Source: an uncultured Clostridia bacterium
GTDB taxonomy: Bacteria; Bacillota; Clostridia; Christensenellales; Borkfalkiaceae
Assembly: GCA_934247225.1 (NCBI GenBank)
Contig: CAKQJE010000011.1
Span: forward strand, 1-64,000
Length of the DNA: 64,000 nt
Direction of reading: 5' to 3'
In this document: positions 8,067 through 16,123 of the stretch, one piece after another
Numbering within the stretch: the first letter of the stretch is position 1
Layout: each line of letters begins with the position of its first letter
Translations under genes and position numbers: made by a program
Notes under the pieces: model-generated
What the model was told of the DNA's origin: nothing
Seen by the model: only the letters and a program-made list of their open reading frames with translations
Databases searched by the model: none

Positions 8067-8095
8067 TTGATTTTTCCGTTAAGATATAATATAAT
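8067..8095 (+). promoter_or_regulatory. Sigma-A promoter of the DUF4062-IMPase pair
   Basis: TTGATT (8067-8072), 17-base spacer, TATAAT (8090-8095). It lies about 80 bases before the DUF4062 start and downstream of a terminator, so the pair forms its own transcription unit. Confidence 0.65.
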
Positions 8096-8177
8096 AAAGT
8101 AAAGATGGGTGGTCGCAGGCAAACGTGAAACAAAAAATTTTACGGGCGGCTTAAAATTTTAAAGGGGAGAAAAACAA

Positions 8178-9212
8178 ATGAGAAAGAAGCTTTACACGGC
8201 ATTTTTATCGTCCAACTATTCGGAACTTAAAGAAGAACGCGCCGTTGCGATCGGAAAACTGCTCGACGCAGACTTTTTCCCCGTAACGATGGAACATTTC
8301 GTCGTCGCTTCGACAAACGGGTTCAAAGATATCTGCGAACTTATCGACGACAGCGACGTGTTTATTTTGCTGCTCGGCACGCGCTACGGCAGCCGCGATA
8401 AGCGAGACGGCAAAAGCTGGACGGAGAAAGAATTCGAATACGCAAAAAAGAACAACAAAAAGATGCTGATCGTAAAGCTCGCGCCGCTTAAAAAACTCGC
8501 AGACTATTACAAGGACGACATGACGGACGAGAAGGTGTGCGAACTTTGCCCGATACAGAGCGCAGACGATACCCGCGCTCAGCTACGGTTCGCGCATTCT
8601 ATCATCAACGAAATGGCAACGTCCGCCGACAGCCCCGAAAGGCTTTCCAACGTAATCGGGAGATTTCTGAATACAGCCCGCAGTAACGACGACAACGTCG
8701 CAGGTTGGATACGCGACGTTTCAAAGTCCGAAATCGAAGAAATACTTCCTCTCGGCACCTACTATCACTGCCACCTTTGCAACACGCAACCCGGCTATCT
8801 CAGAGTTGGAGAACTTAGTATAACGAGAGGCGACGACGGCTACAATCTGCGCATAAAAGGATGGAATTATAAAGGAAAAATCGCGGACGGCGAAATTTCC
8901 GTCAACGAGACCAAATTCACCGAATGGAGCGGCGATTATGTGCTTAACCCCGCGGAAAAAACACTTCAAGGCATTTATTCGGCGCGGAAAACCGACGTGG
9001 ACAGCAAAGGCGAGCGAATTATAAAACCCGGCACGCGTGACGGAATACACCGTTTCGCGATCACCGGCGAGGACGGCGAATGCTTTATTCACGGCACTTC
9101 GCAGGACGCAATGACCGAGGATCGCGACGGCAAGGAATGCAATATCAGCATTTTCAAAACGCGCGAAGCCCGCGATAAATACGTTCTCAAATATTTCGAG
9201 GACGAGGATTAG
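8178..9212 (+). CDS. DUF4062 domain protein with an unidentified C-terminal domain
   Basis: 344 residues. Residues about 3-115 match the DUF4062 fold, a TIR/SEFIR-like alpha/beta domain: KKLYTAFLSSNYSELKEER at the start, then FVVASTNGFKDICELIDDSDVFILLLGTRYGS and a conserved SWTEKEFEYA. In other proteins this domain commonly sits at the N-terminus of STAND-type NTPases and defence-like proteins. Here no NTPase follows. The remainder (about 180-344) is a beta-rich region containing CHLC and many Gly/Asp turns that I do not recognise. The start has an AAAGGGGAG site. An IMPase-family gene follows 18 bases later behind a strong AAGGAG site, so the two are probably co-expressed. Function unknown. 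Confidence 0.82.
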   Translation: MRKKLYTAFLSSNYSELKEERAVAIGKLLDADFFPVTMEHFVVASTNGFKDICELIDDSDVFILLLGTRYGSRDKRDGKSWTEKEFEYAKKNNKKMLIVKLAPLKKLADYYKDDMTDEKVCELCPIQSADDTRAQLRFAHSIINEMATSADSPERLSNVIGRFLNTARSNDDNVAGWIRDVSKSEIEEILPLGTYYHCHLCNTQPGYLRVGELSITRGDDGYNLRIKGWNYKGKIADGEISVNETKFTEWSGDYVLNPAEKTLQGIYSARKTDVDSKGERIIKPGTRDGIHRFAITGEDGECFIHGTSQDAMTEDRDGKECNISIFKTREARDKYVLKYFEDED

Positions 9213-9230
9213 ACCCGCAAGGAGAACAGA

Positions 9231-9998
9231 ATGGATTATACAAAAATCATAGAAATCGTCAGGAGCGCGAAAAAGTTTGTTCTGCGCGATGATCTCAGCC
9301 ACGAAATCAGAATGAAAGGCGAAGCCGATTTCGTGACCGGCGTCGATCTGTCGATAAGCGAATATATTAAGGAAAAACTGCATGAAATCGCGCCCGAAAT
9401 CGGGTTTATGAGCGAGGAAGAAGAACCCGGGAAACTCGCGCCGCGCCGCTGGATCTTAGACCCCGTCGACGGTACGACAAACCTCGTTTTCGACTACCGC
9501 ATGAGCAGCATTTCGCTCGGACTTTGCGACGGCGGAAAATCGGTTTTCGGCGTGGTTTATAACCCGTATACCGACGAAATCTTCACCGCAGTGCGCGGCG
9601 AGGGGGCGTATCTGAACGGCAAACGCCTGTCCGTCGTCGACCGCGATCCGCACGACAGTCTCGTCGAGTTCGGCGCGGGATCGACCAGAAAACACGAGGC
9701 GGACGAAGCGTTCCGCATAGGTAAGGAAGTGTTTATGCACTGTCTGGATCTTCGCCGCATTTGCTCCTCCGCGCTCGCGATCTGTTTTATCGCCGCGGGA
9801 AGAATTAACGGCTACTTCGAAAAGGTTATCAAGCCGTGGGATTACGCCGCCGCGTCGCTCATTCTCGAAGAAGCGGGCGGAAGTCTGTGCGATTGGACGG
9901 GCGCGCCACTTCCGTTCGACCGTCCGAGCGGAATAATCGCGGGAAGTCCCAAAACTTACGAATATCTCAAATCGGTTTTATTGAAACAATCGGTTTGA
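9231..9998 (+). CDS. Inositol monophosphatase family phosphatase
   Basis: 255 residues with the Mg/Li-dependent phosphatase signature. Metal-binding acidic residues are in GFMSEEEEPG and ILDPVDGTTNL (DPxDGTxN). The C-terminal aspartate motif is KPWDYAAASLILEEAGG, and GEGAYLNGKRL is the usual turn. Family members hydrolyse inositol phosphate, fructose-1,6-bisphosphate, 3'-phosphoadenosine 5'-phosphate or NADP-type substrates, and sequence alone does not choose. Coupling to a DUF4062 protein is unusual; a nucleotide or sugar-phosphate signal as substrate is possible but is inference. It is followed by a strong terminator. Confidence 0.88.
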   Translation: MDYTKIIEIVRSAKKFVLRDDLSHEIRMKGEADFVTGVDLSISEYIKEKLHEIAPEIGFMSEEEEPGKLAPRRWILDPVDGTTNLVFDYRMSSISLGLCDGGKSVFGVVYNPYTDEIFTAVRGEGAYLNGKRLSVVDRDPHDSLVEFGAGSTRKHEADEAFRIGKEVFMHCLDLRRICSSALAICFIAAGRINGYFEKVIKPWDYAAASLILEEAGGSLCDWTGAPLPFDRPSGIIAGSPKTYEYLKSVLLKQSV

Positions 9999-10046
9999 TA
10001 AAATTCCATATAATTCGATAAAAACAGAATTTCCACACAAAAAATC

Positions 10047-10082
10047 AGCCCGCTGGTCTTGTTTTCGCAAGACCCGCGGGCT
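10047..10082. terminator. Bidirectional terminator between the IMPase gene and iscU
   Basis: 15-bp stem (one mismatch) with a TTTTCG loop, flanked by A-rich and T-rich runs. It serves the convergent IMPase and iscR-nifS-iscU transcripts. Confidence 0.8.
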
Positions 10083-10098
10083 TTAAATTTATAAGATA

Positions 10099-10500
10099 TT
10101 AAACGTATTCCGTCTTTTTTTGTTCGGTTATGCCTTTCTGACGATTTCTGTAATCCTCGATCGCCGCCTTTATGGCTTCTTCCGCCAGAACGGAACAATG
10201 CAATTTCTGCGGCGGAAGTCCTTCGAGCTTTTCCACGACGGCTTTATTCGTGAGCTTCAAAGCTTCGTCGACAGTCATACCGATAACCATCTGCGTTGCG
10301 GTGGAGCTTGTGGCTATCGCCGCCGCGCAACCGAACGTTTTGAATTTCGCGTCCACGATTATATCGTTTTCGATTTTCAAAGTTATCTGCATTATATCCC
10401 CGCAAGCGGCGTTACCGACCTTGCCGAGACCGCTGTAATCCTCGATCTCGCCTACGTTCTGCGGATTCTGAAACGCTTCCATTACCTTTTCGTTATACAT
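10099..10500 (-). CDS. iscU: Fe-S cluster assembly scaffold IscU/NifU-like
   Basis: Scaffold on which [2Fe-2S] clusters are built from sulfur supplied by the neighbouring desulfurase. 133 residues from the ATG at 10500, chosen because AAAGGAGG lies 7 bases upstream. The three ligand cysteines are in NAACGDIM, FGCAAAIA and LHCSVLAEEA, the standard spacing. It directly follows nifS (stop and start separated by 2 bases) in an iscR-nifS-iscU operon, the common reduced ISC layout of Clostridia. Confidence 0.94.
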   Translation of the reverse strand: MYNEKVMEAFQNPQNVGEIEDYSGLGKVGNAACGDIMQITLKIENDIIVDAKFKTFGCAAAIATSSTATQMVIGMTVDEALKLTNKAVVEKLEGLPPQKLHCSVLAEEAIKAAIEDYRNRQKGITEQKKTEYV

Positions 10501-10502
10501 AA

Positions 10503-11690
10503 TCAAACCTCCTTTACGGTGCCGTCCAACTTGAAGAGCGGCGACATTTTTCTGAGTCTGTCCACTATTTCTTTGAGTTTCTCAACGGCGTAATCCACTT
10601 CTTCGACGGTGTTTTCCTTGCCGAAAGTAAATCTTATCGAGCCGTGCGCGAGTTCTTCGGGAACGCCGAGCGCAAGCAGAACGTGCGAGGGTTCGAGAGA
10701 CCCGGACGAACAAGCCGATCCCGACGAAACGGCTATCCCCGCCAGATCCAGCGAGAACAAAATCGATTCGCCCTCGATATATTCGAACGAGAAATCCGCA
10801 TTGTTCGGAAGTCTCTTCGTTCCGTCCTTCGGGCCGTTGAGTTTAACGTACGGAATTTCTTCCGTAACCCTTTTTATAAATCTGTCTCTTAAAGACGAAA
10901 CGTATTTAACGTCTTCGTCCAGAGTTTCGTAAGTAAGCCTTAAAGCTTCGGCAAAGCCGACAACGCCGGGAACGTTTGTCGTGCCGCCGCGCCTCGTCCT
11001 TTCCTGATGTCCGCCGGAAATAAGCCTGCCGACGGTAACGCCCGTCTTTATATAAAGCGCGCCCATGCCTTTCGGACCGTTGAATTTATGCGCCGAAAAG
11101 CTCATCATATCAACGCCCAGGTCTTTAACGTTTATTCTCATCGCGCCCATAGCCTGAACGGCGTCCGTGTGGCACAAAATTCCGTGAGAATGGGCAATCT
11201 CGACTATTTCCTTTATCGGCTCGATCGTTCCCACTTCGTTGTTCGCGTACATACACGAAATGAGTATCGTATCGGGGCGAATGGCTTTTTTAAGCTCTTC
11301 GAGGTCGACGAAACCCTCTTTATCCACGCCGATAAACGTGAACTCGAAGCCGTCTTTTTCAAGCTCTTTCGCCGTCGTAAGCATTGCCGCGTGTTCGATT
11401 TTCGTAGTGATGACGTGCTTGCCTTTGTGCGCCAAAGCCCTGCACACGCCGCGGAGAACCCAATTGTCCGCTTCCGTTCCGCCGGAAGTGAAATAAATTT
11501 CGCTCGGTTTCGCGCCGATAAGCGTAGCGATTTCGTCGCGCGCTTCATCAACGGCTTTCTGAGCTTCTCTGCCTATGCCGTGCTGGCTGTTCGCGTTGCC
11601 GTAAAATTCGGTGAAATACGGCAACATTTTTTTCAGTACGCGTTCGTCGAGCTTCGTCGTCGCCGCATGGTCGAAATAAATTTCTTTCAT
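10503..11690 (-). CDS. nifS: Cysteine desulfurase NifS/IscS family
   Basis: PLP enzyme that converts cysteine to alanine and passes persulfide sulfur to IscU. 395 residues. N-terminal YFDHAATTKLD, the PLP lysine in SFSAHKFNGPKG and the catalytic cysteine loop SSGSACSSGSLEPSHVL are present. It overlaps iscR by 4 bases and precedes iscU. The iscU pairing supports an Fe-S role rather than tRNA thiolation. Confidence 0.95.
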   Translation of the reverse strand: MKEIYFDHAATTKLDERVLKKMLPYFTEFYGNANSQHGIGREAQKAVDEARDEIATLIGAKPSEIYFTSGGTEADNWVLRGVCRALAHKGKHVITTKIEHAAMLTTAKELEKDGFEFTFIGVDKEGFVDLEELKKAIRPDTILISCMYANNEVGTIEPIKEIVEIAHSHGILCHTDAVQAMGAMRINVKDLGVDMMSFSAHKFNGPKGMGALYIKTGVTVGRLISGGHQERTRRGGTTNVPGVVGFAEALRLTYETLDEDVKYVSSLRDRFIKRVTEEIPYVKLNGPKDGTKRLPNNADFSFEYIEGESILFSLDLAGIAVSSGSACSSGSLEPSHVLLALGVPEELAHGSIRFTFGKENTVEEVDYAVEKLKEIVDRLRKMSPLFKLDGTVKEV

Positions 11691-12079
11691 TTCAGGTCAC
11701 CTTCTATAATGTCTCTGAGCGTTACGCCGTCCAGAATTTCGTTTATCCCTTCGAAAAGTTTTTTCCACAGCGCGCTCGACGGGCAGCAACAACCCGTTTT
11801 CGCAACGCAGCCGATTATTTCCATATTGTCCTCTTCGAGTGCTCTCACGACTTCGCCCATTTTGATTTCCTCGGGAGCTTTTGCGAGCGAATACCCGCCG
11901 TTTGCCCCACGCGTAGCCGTAAGCGCGCCCACGGAGAGAAGAATTTTAAGCACTTTTTCGAGATATTTGCTCGAAACGCCCGTATATTTTTCCAGCTCTT
12001 TTGCCGAAAAATTTCGGTTTTGCGTTCCGATAATCGTTAAAATCTGCACTCCGTAATGAGTTTTAGAAGATAATTTCAT
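11687..12079 (-). CDS. iscR: Rrf2/IscR-family Fe-S-sensing repressor
   Basis: 130 residues with an N-terminal winged helix (MKLSSKTHYGVQILTIIG...FSAKELEKYTGVSSKYLEKVLKIL). A cysteine-rich loop (GCVAKTGCCCPSS) about residues 90-103 is the expected Fe-S ligand region. First gene of the isc operon, with a perfect palindrome just downstream of its promoter, so autorepression according to cluster status is likely. Spacing of the cysteines is not identical to E. coli IscR, so ligand assignment is uncertain. Confidence 0.92.
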   Translation of the reverse strand: MKLSSKTHYGVQILTIIGTQNRNFSAKELEKYTGVSSKYLEKVLKILLSVGALTATRGANGGYSLAKAPEEIKMGEVVRALEEDNMEIIGCVAKTGCCCPSSALWKKLFEGINEILDGVTLRDIIEGDLK

Positions 12080-12113
12080 TATCTTTTTTATTATCCCCTT
12101 TTTTCGGATTTTA

Positions 12114-12136
12114 ATTCCTACCGATTTAGTAGGAAT
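12114..12136. promoter_or_regulatory. Operator of the isc operon
   Basis: Perfect inverted repeat ATTCCTAC-N7-GTAGGAAT located just after the predicted transcription start of iscR. Position and symmetry fit an IscR-dimer site. Confidence 0.75.
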
Positions 12137-12145
12137 TACGGTGAG

Positions 12146-12174
12146 ATTATAATACTCTCGTTTACGTTTGTCAA
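12146..12174 (-). promoter_or_regulatory. Sigma-A promoter of iscR-nifS-iscU
   Basis: Minus-strand TTGACA (12169-12174), 17-base spacer, TATAAT (12146-12151), both consensus. Confidence 0.85.
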
Positions 12175-12216
12175 CTGTTTTAACAAAAAAAGTTCGCCAA
12201 ATTTCCGCTTTTCCAT

Positions 12217-12265
12217 AAAAAAATAGTCAGATGTACGAGAACGCGTACGCCCGACTATTTTTTTT
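12217..12265. terminator. Terminator after the 12.3-13.8 kb lipoprotein gene
   Basis: AAAATAGTC pairs with GACTATTTT across an inner GTACG/CGTAC stem, with A and T runs on both sides. It lies 60 bases past the lipoprotein stop (minus) and upstream of the iscR promoter. Confidence 0.7.
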
Positions 12266-12327
12266 GAAATGCTTTTGTCGTTTTATTTAATTTTTGTAGT
12301 TCTTTTCTTGCCCGGTCTTCTACGTTT

Positions 12328-13767
12328 TTATTCCGCTATCGGATATTCTGCAAAAATCTCCGAAAAATCAACGTCGCCGACAATTTTGCAACAGATATCA
12401 ATATTAGACCACTGCCATATAAAATGTCTATTATCCAGCAGAATTAAGACGTGTTCGCCAAAATTCAACACATATTCCGACGTTTTTTCGCCTTTAAAAT
12501 CATAGTCATATGTAAAAAGCACGTTATCCGATAAACCGTCATATGTTTTTACATAGTTTCCTTTTATAAAAAATTTTGCGCCTTCAAGTTCTTTTTTAAA
12601 AGAGCGATAAAATTCCCCTTTCGGAATAAGCGACAATCTGCTGTGTGAAAGATCTCGATAATATTTCCCGTCAACAACGCAATCGACCACGCCATTTTGA
12701 CCATGAACAAAATTAAAAACAATTTTATACGTTTGTTCCGCCGTTTTTATCTGATATGTTATCCAGTCGGAGGAATCTTGTTCCGTTCCGCCGGGCTCGG
12801 TTTTCGGTAATACGTATTGCGCGGAAAAAAGCTCATAAAAATCTTTCAATTCTTTGCTGCCTTGCTTCCAGATATATGTTGCGTATGAATCCGAACTCCT
12901 ATCCAAAGTATCGACTCTGACATATAAAATATCTTCCGGCTCCAAATCCGAATGTGGAAAAATCTCCTCCCAAAAGTCCCGATAATACCAAACGGCATAA
13001 TCGTACCTTATTTCGACGTTTTCCGAATCCAACCGAACCCTATACTCTTTGTAATTTATAAAACATTTGCCTTCACGCAATACGTTGTCGCCGCGTTGCA
13101 CTAAACCGTCTTCTGCAACCTCATAAGTAAACAGCTCTTGCGCTTGCGATAAATTTTTCTCTCCGTCTTCCGAATTATACGGTATAAAGAAGTATTCTTC
13201 GTCCCGAAGTTCTATTTGTCCCTTATATAACGTATCAGACAGGCTATAACTTTCCGAATCTCCCCTCTTTAACATTTCTATAATGTTTTCACCTACATGC
13301 ATATACGGAAAATCGGGTCTTTCGCTTATACTTTCTTCTCTCCATTTTCCCGTAAAGAAATATTCTTTCCCGAACGCTTGCAGCGTTCCCTCATACCAAA
13401 CTCCGTCAAACATATACTTTGCGCAAGTACCGTTACCTTTCATGCCGTCCGAAAAGGTAAGCGATACGATCGTTTCTTTTTTATCGATTTTATAAGTATA
13501 CGTCCCCGTATATTCTTTATTAAATTCCTTAAAAACAAAAGTACCGTCTTCGAAATATCGTATCGTTATATCATCGGAATAGAGAATTTCTTGCTTGATA
13601 GCATCGTAGCCGACATCATATTTTTCTCCGTTTTCATCCGAATAAGCTTCCAGATACCACGTATCCAGACAATACGGCTCGATACCGCAACCCGTAAGAA
13701 GCAAGCACGCGCCGAAAATCAAAATCAACGTCAATAAAATCGTCAATGATTTTTTAATCTTTTTCAT
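12328..13767 (-). CDS. Large lipoprotein of unknown function
   Basis: 479 residues. The signal peptide KSLTILLTLILIFGACLLLTGC ends in a clear lipobox (LTGC), so the mature protein is lipid-anchored outside the cell. The rest is hydrophilic, rich in Tyr, Asp and Glu, with repeated short motifs such as DGTFVFKEFNKEYTGTYTY that resemble lipocalin-like or META-type beta folds (DxG.F.....Y.G.Y). No catalytic signature is visible. It stands alone between terminators. Function unknown. Confidence 0.75.
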   Translation of the reverse strand: MKKIKKSLTILLTLILIFGACLLLTGCGIEPYCLDTWYLEAYSDENGEKYDVGYDAIKQEILYSDDITIRYFEDGTFVFKEFNKEYTGTYTYKIDKKETIVSLTFSDGMKGNGTCAKYMFDGVWYEGTLQAFGKEYFFTGKWREESISERPDFPYMHVGENIIEMLKRGDSESYSLSDTLYKGQIELRDEEYFFIPYNSEDGEKNLSQAQELFTYEVAEDGLVQRGDNVLREGKCFINYKEYRVRLDSENVEIRYDYAVWYYRDFWEEIFPHSDLEPEDILYVRVDTLDRSSDSYATYIWKQGSKELKDFYELFSAQYVLPKTEPGGTEQDSSDWITYQIKTAEQTYKIVFNFVHGQNGVVDCVVDGKYYRDLSHSRLSLIPKGEFYRSFKKELEGAKFFIKGNYVKTYDGLSDNVLFTYDYDFKGEKTSEYVLNFGEHVLILLDNRHFIWQWSNIDICCKIVGDVDFSEIFAEYPIAE

Positions 13768-13925
13768 TTTTCGCCTCCCGTATCACACAATCATTATATT
13801 ATAACCCGCGAAAAAAATCAATACCCGATGACAGTTTTTAAAAAAGCTCTGTCCGCATAATATCTGTCCGTATAATAAATATTAAGATATTGTCTCATAC
13901 GCCGACATTAGGCGCAAAGCCCGAT

Positions 13926-13967
13926 AAAAGAAAAATCAGACTCTTTGCGGAATCCGATTTTTCTTTT
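13926..13967. terminator. Symmetric AT-rich hairpin, bidirectional terminator
   Basis: 12-bp perfect arms AAAAGAAAAATC and GATTTTTCTTTT with an 18-base loop. The surroundings (13768-14093) hold no gene I can support. Confidence 0.6.
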
Positions 13968-14093
13968 GTCCGCTTAAAAACGCAATTCCCTTTAAATTTT
14001 TTAATGTTTCAAAAAATAAGAGACGAACGTTTTTGCGAACTATTTATTTTTGGTTTTAGTTTAAATTTTAAGCGTTTGCGGGGTCGGTATCGG

Positions 14094-14372
14094 GATGCCA
14101 GACAAGAATAATACGAATCTTGGTCTGACGGCGGATTTTTGACTAATACAGCGTTCCGCTCACGTGTTATACATTCAGTATGAACGCGTTCGCGCGCCTT
14201 GTCTTAGTCTAAAAATCCGCCGTCAGACTCGTTCGACCAAAACGCCGATATTTTCGATGATTTTTGGTAAAGGCTCGTGCAGACGTACTATACGTACTTC
14301 AAACGAGAATTTGCCGAAAAGCGCGGAAATAGCGGCGTTTTGGCAAGGTTCGGATTATTCTTGTCCGGCATC
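14094..14372. repeat. 279-bp compound inverted repeat (two stem-loops within outer arms)
   Basis: Outer arms 14094-14122 and 14344-14372 match over 29 bp with 3 differences. Between them are two adjacent long hairpins. The first is 14123-14228, with an 18-bp perfect stem and a partly paired continuation. The second is 14237-14343, with about 41-bp imperfect arms around a loop holding ACGTACTATACGTAC. All four arm pairs abut exactly, so the whole folds as a three-way junction. The right outer arm contains the last codons and the stop of the thiamine transporter gene. It could be a non-autonomous mobile element, or the structured 3' end of the thiT mRNA. Confidence 0.7.
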
Positions 14373-15455
14373 GGGTCTCGGGTTTATCGATGCTACGTAT
14401 TTACGCATACTCTTCGACGACAAAAGCAGAACACCCGCAACGATATCGATCGCGAGATCGACAATCGTGAACGAGTTGTACGCAAGGCTGTAAAGGAAAG
14501 CGTTGTCCATCGTGGACCAGGTGTAGAAAACGTAATAACCGCTGATAACGTGCGCCGCGTAACGGAAAAGCACGGCTATCGTCATACCGACGACGAGTTC
14601 GGCGATCATATTGCCTTTCAAAAACTTGAAGTTTTTGGCAATTCCCGCAAGACCGATTGCCGAAAAAGCTATCGGATAATCGAGAAGAACCTGCATAGGC
14701 TGATAAACCTGCGGACTTTGAATAAACTGCAAAACGCCGTAAACAACGCCCGCGTAAATACCCTTTTTCGCTCCGAAAATATACGCGTAAAGCATAAGGG
14801 GAAGCATACTCGCGAGCGTTACAGATCCGCCCATGGGGAGCGAGAAGAATTTAACGTAAGAGAGCGCGAAAGAAAGCGCGATACATACGCCCGCGTAAGC
14901 AAGGCTCTTCGTTTCGCTTGCCGTTCCCTCGTTTTTGCCGAAAACAAACCCGAGCGCGATTATCGCCGCGATGAGCGCGAACGAGAAAATGTAATAAGCG
15001 ACGCTGTTTTGCGGTTGATAATCGTCGCCGACGGTGGGGATAACTATGAACAGAACCGCCGCGTAAACAAGTACCGCCGCTAAGGCTATGTATTTGAAAT
15101 ATCTGTAAGCCGCGGGCGCGTATTTGTTAAGCGCAAGTCCGACCAGAGCCACGACGAGAAGGGCGAAGAAAAATCCGACGAGAAGGAAAAAGTTCGCGTC
15201 GAGTTCGCCTTTAACCTGCATTCTCGCTATCTGCAAATACAAAATCACGGCGATGAGCGTTACGGAATAGCCGATTACGATACCCGTAAACACTTTTTTG
15301 AAGCTTTCGAGCGAGTCTTTTTTCTTAAAATAGACAATCGCGAAAGCTATCAGCAAGGCCGCCGCCAAAAAGACGGTGAGCCAAAGGGAAAACTCCTGAA
15401 CGGCGGTTATAACCGTTTTCAAAGTTCCCTTATCGAGAGTCAATAAGTCCTTCAT
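14355..15455 (-). CDS. ThiT-type thiamine transporter with an extra N-terminal membrane domain
   Basis: S component of an energy-coupling-factor importer for thiamine. Residues about 185-355 match ThiT: LAYAGVCIALSFALSYVKFFSLPMGGSVTLASMLP, then GVLQFIQ and the conserved C-terminal helix pair. The TPP riboswitch upstream confirms the thiamine link. Normal ThiT is about 180-200 residues; here some 170 extra residues with about five transmembrane helices precede it and have no family I recognise. The ATG at 15455 has an AAAGGAG site. The C-terminal codons lie in the right arm of the compound inverted repeat, so the native end may have been altered by an insertion. No EcfT or EcfA genes are in the window. 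Confidence 0.88.
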   Translation of the reverse strand: MKDLLTLDKGTLKTVITAVQEFSLWLTVFLAAALLIAFAIVYFKKKDSLESFKKVFTGIVIGYSVTLIAVILYLQIARMQVKGELDANFFLLVGFFFALLVVALVGLALNKYAPAAYRYFKYIALAAVLVYAAVLFIVIPTVGDDYQPQNSVAYYIFSFALIAAIIALGFVFGKNEGTASETKSLAYAGVCIALSFALSYVKFFSLPMGGSVTLASMLPLMLYAYIFGAKKGIYAGVVYGVLQFIQSPQVYQPMQVLLDYPIAFSAIGLAGIAKNFKFLKGNMIAELVVGMTIAVLFRYAAHVISGYYVFYTWSTMDNAFLYSLAYNSFTIVDLAIDIVAGVLLLSSKSMRKYVASINPRPDAGQE

Positions 15456-15549
15456 TTTTTACTCCTTTTGCCGCAAACGATCGCGCTTTGCCGATCCTGC
15501 GGCCGAATATAAAAACCCCGCCGCTGAAAAATACGCGTCGAGGCATAAA

Positions 15550-15688
15550 TAACGTTTTCCATACAAGCATTACCTTGTCAGGTTCAACGGGTATAATCTC
15601 AGCCCGAAAAAGCTTTTCGCGGTTGCGGTTTTGCGTTTTGCGTTTCGCACTTCGCGGTTTTGCGTTAAAGCTTTTCAAGCACCCCGGC
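15550..15688 (-). ncRNA. TPP riboswitch (THI element) with enlarged P3 stem
   Basis: On the minus strand the sequence opens with CCGGGGTGCTTG, continues to the conserved GGGCTGAGA (CTGAGA complementing 15597-15602), then ACCCGTTGAACCTGA, AAGGTAATGC and a closing GGAAAACG. These are the pyrimidine- and pyrophosphate-sensing helices of the thiamine pyrophosphate aptamer. The P3 arm holds an unusual insert of about 70 bases with two copies of AAAACCGCGAA. It precedes the ThiT gene by about 95 bases, so it should reduce transporter expression when TPP is plentiful. Confidence 0.93.
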
Positions 15689-15782
15689 GGTCGGTTTTTA
15701 ATTTTTTCTTAATTATATTCGCTTTTTTTCCCCGTGTCAATCGTTTTAATGCGTTTTTTCATTTTTGTCGGCGCAAAGGTGT

Positions 15783-15824
15783 TAGCCGCAGGCGATTGCG
15801 TTAAAGCGCAATCGCCTGCGGCTA
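15783..15824. repeat. Palindromic repeat, GCCGCAGGCG family
   Basis: 18-bp perfect arms with loop TTAAAG between the riboswitch and feoA. Sister copies are at 25048-25085 and 34012-34049, and a half copy is near 43633. Confidence 0.75.
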
Positions 15825-15889
15825 AAAAGAATATGTTTCATTTTTTGCGACTGTTTCATTTTTGCGGCGCGAACATAATAACATATATT

Positions 15890-16123
15890 ATGATTTATCG
15901 TCTTGCGGACTGCAATGAAAACGAAACGCTTGTGATTTCAGACATAAAGCTTACGGGCGAGGAAGCCGAAAAGCTCGATAAACTCGGGCTTTTCATCGGC
16001 GAAAAGGTGTTTATAGAAAAAATATTCGGTAAATCCGTTTTTGTGGTGAACGCCGAGGGAGCTTCGATCGCCTTAGGCAGAGAAGTCGCCGAAAAGATAT
16101 TCGTAAAAAGGGGCGAACTATGA
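15890..16123 (+). CDS. feoA: FeoA, SH3-like partner of the ferrous iron transporter
   Basis: 77-residue cytoplasmic FeoA protein. The core LTGEEAEKLDKLGLFIGEKVFIEKIFG...VFVVNAEGASIALGREVAEKIFV is the whole family domain. The start at 15890 is chosen because it begins at the typical N-terminus; no clear ribosome site precedes it, and in-frame upstream starts add only low-complexity sequence from the palindromic repeat. It overlaps feoB by 4 bases. Confidence 0.9.
   Translation: MIYRLADCNENETLVISDIKLTGEEAEKLDKLGLFIGEKVFIEKIFGKSVFVVNAEGASIALGREVAEKIFVKRGEL

Noticed and set aside
11007..12056. Plus-strand open frame of 349 codons
   Set aside because: Antisense to nifS and iscR; Phe/Arg-rich composition is typical of a shadow frame.
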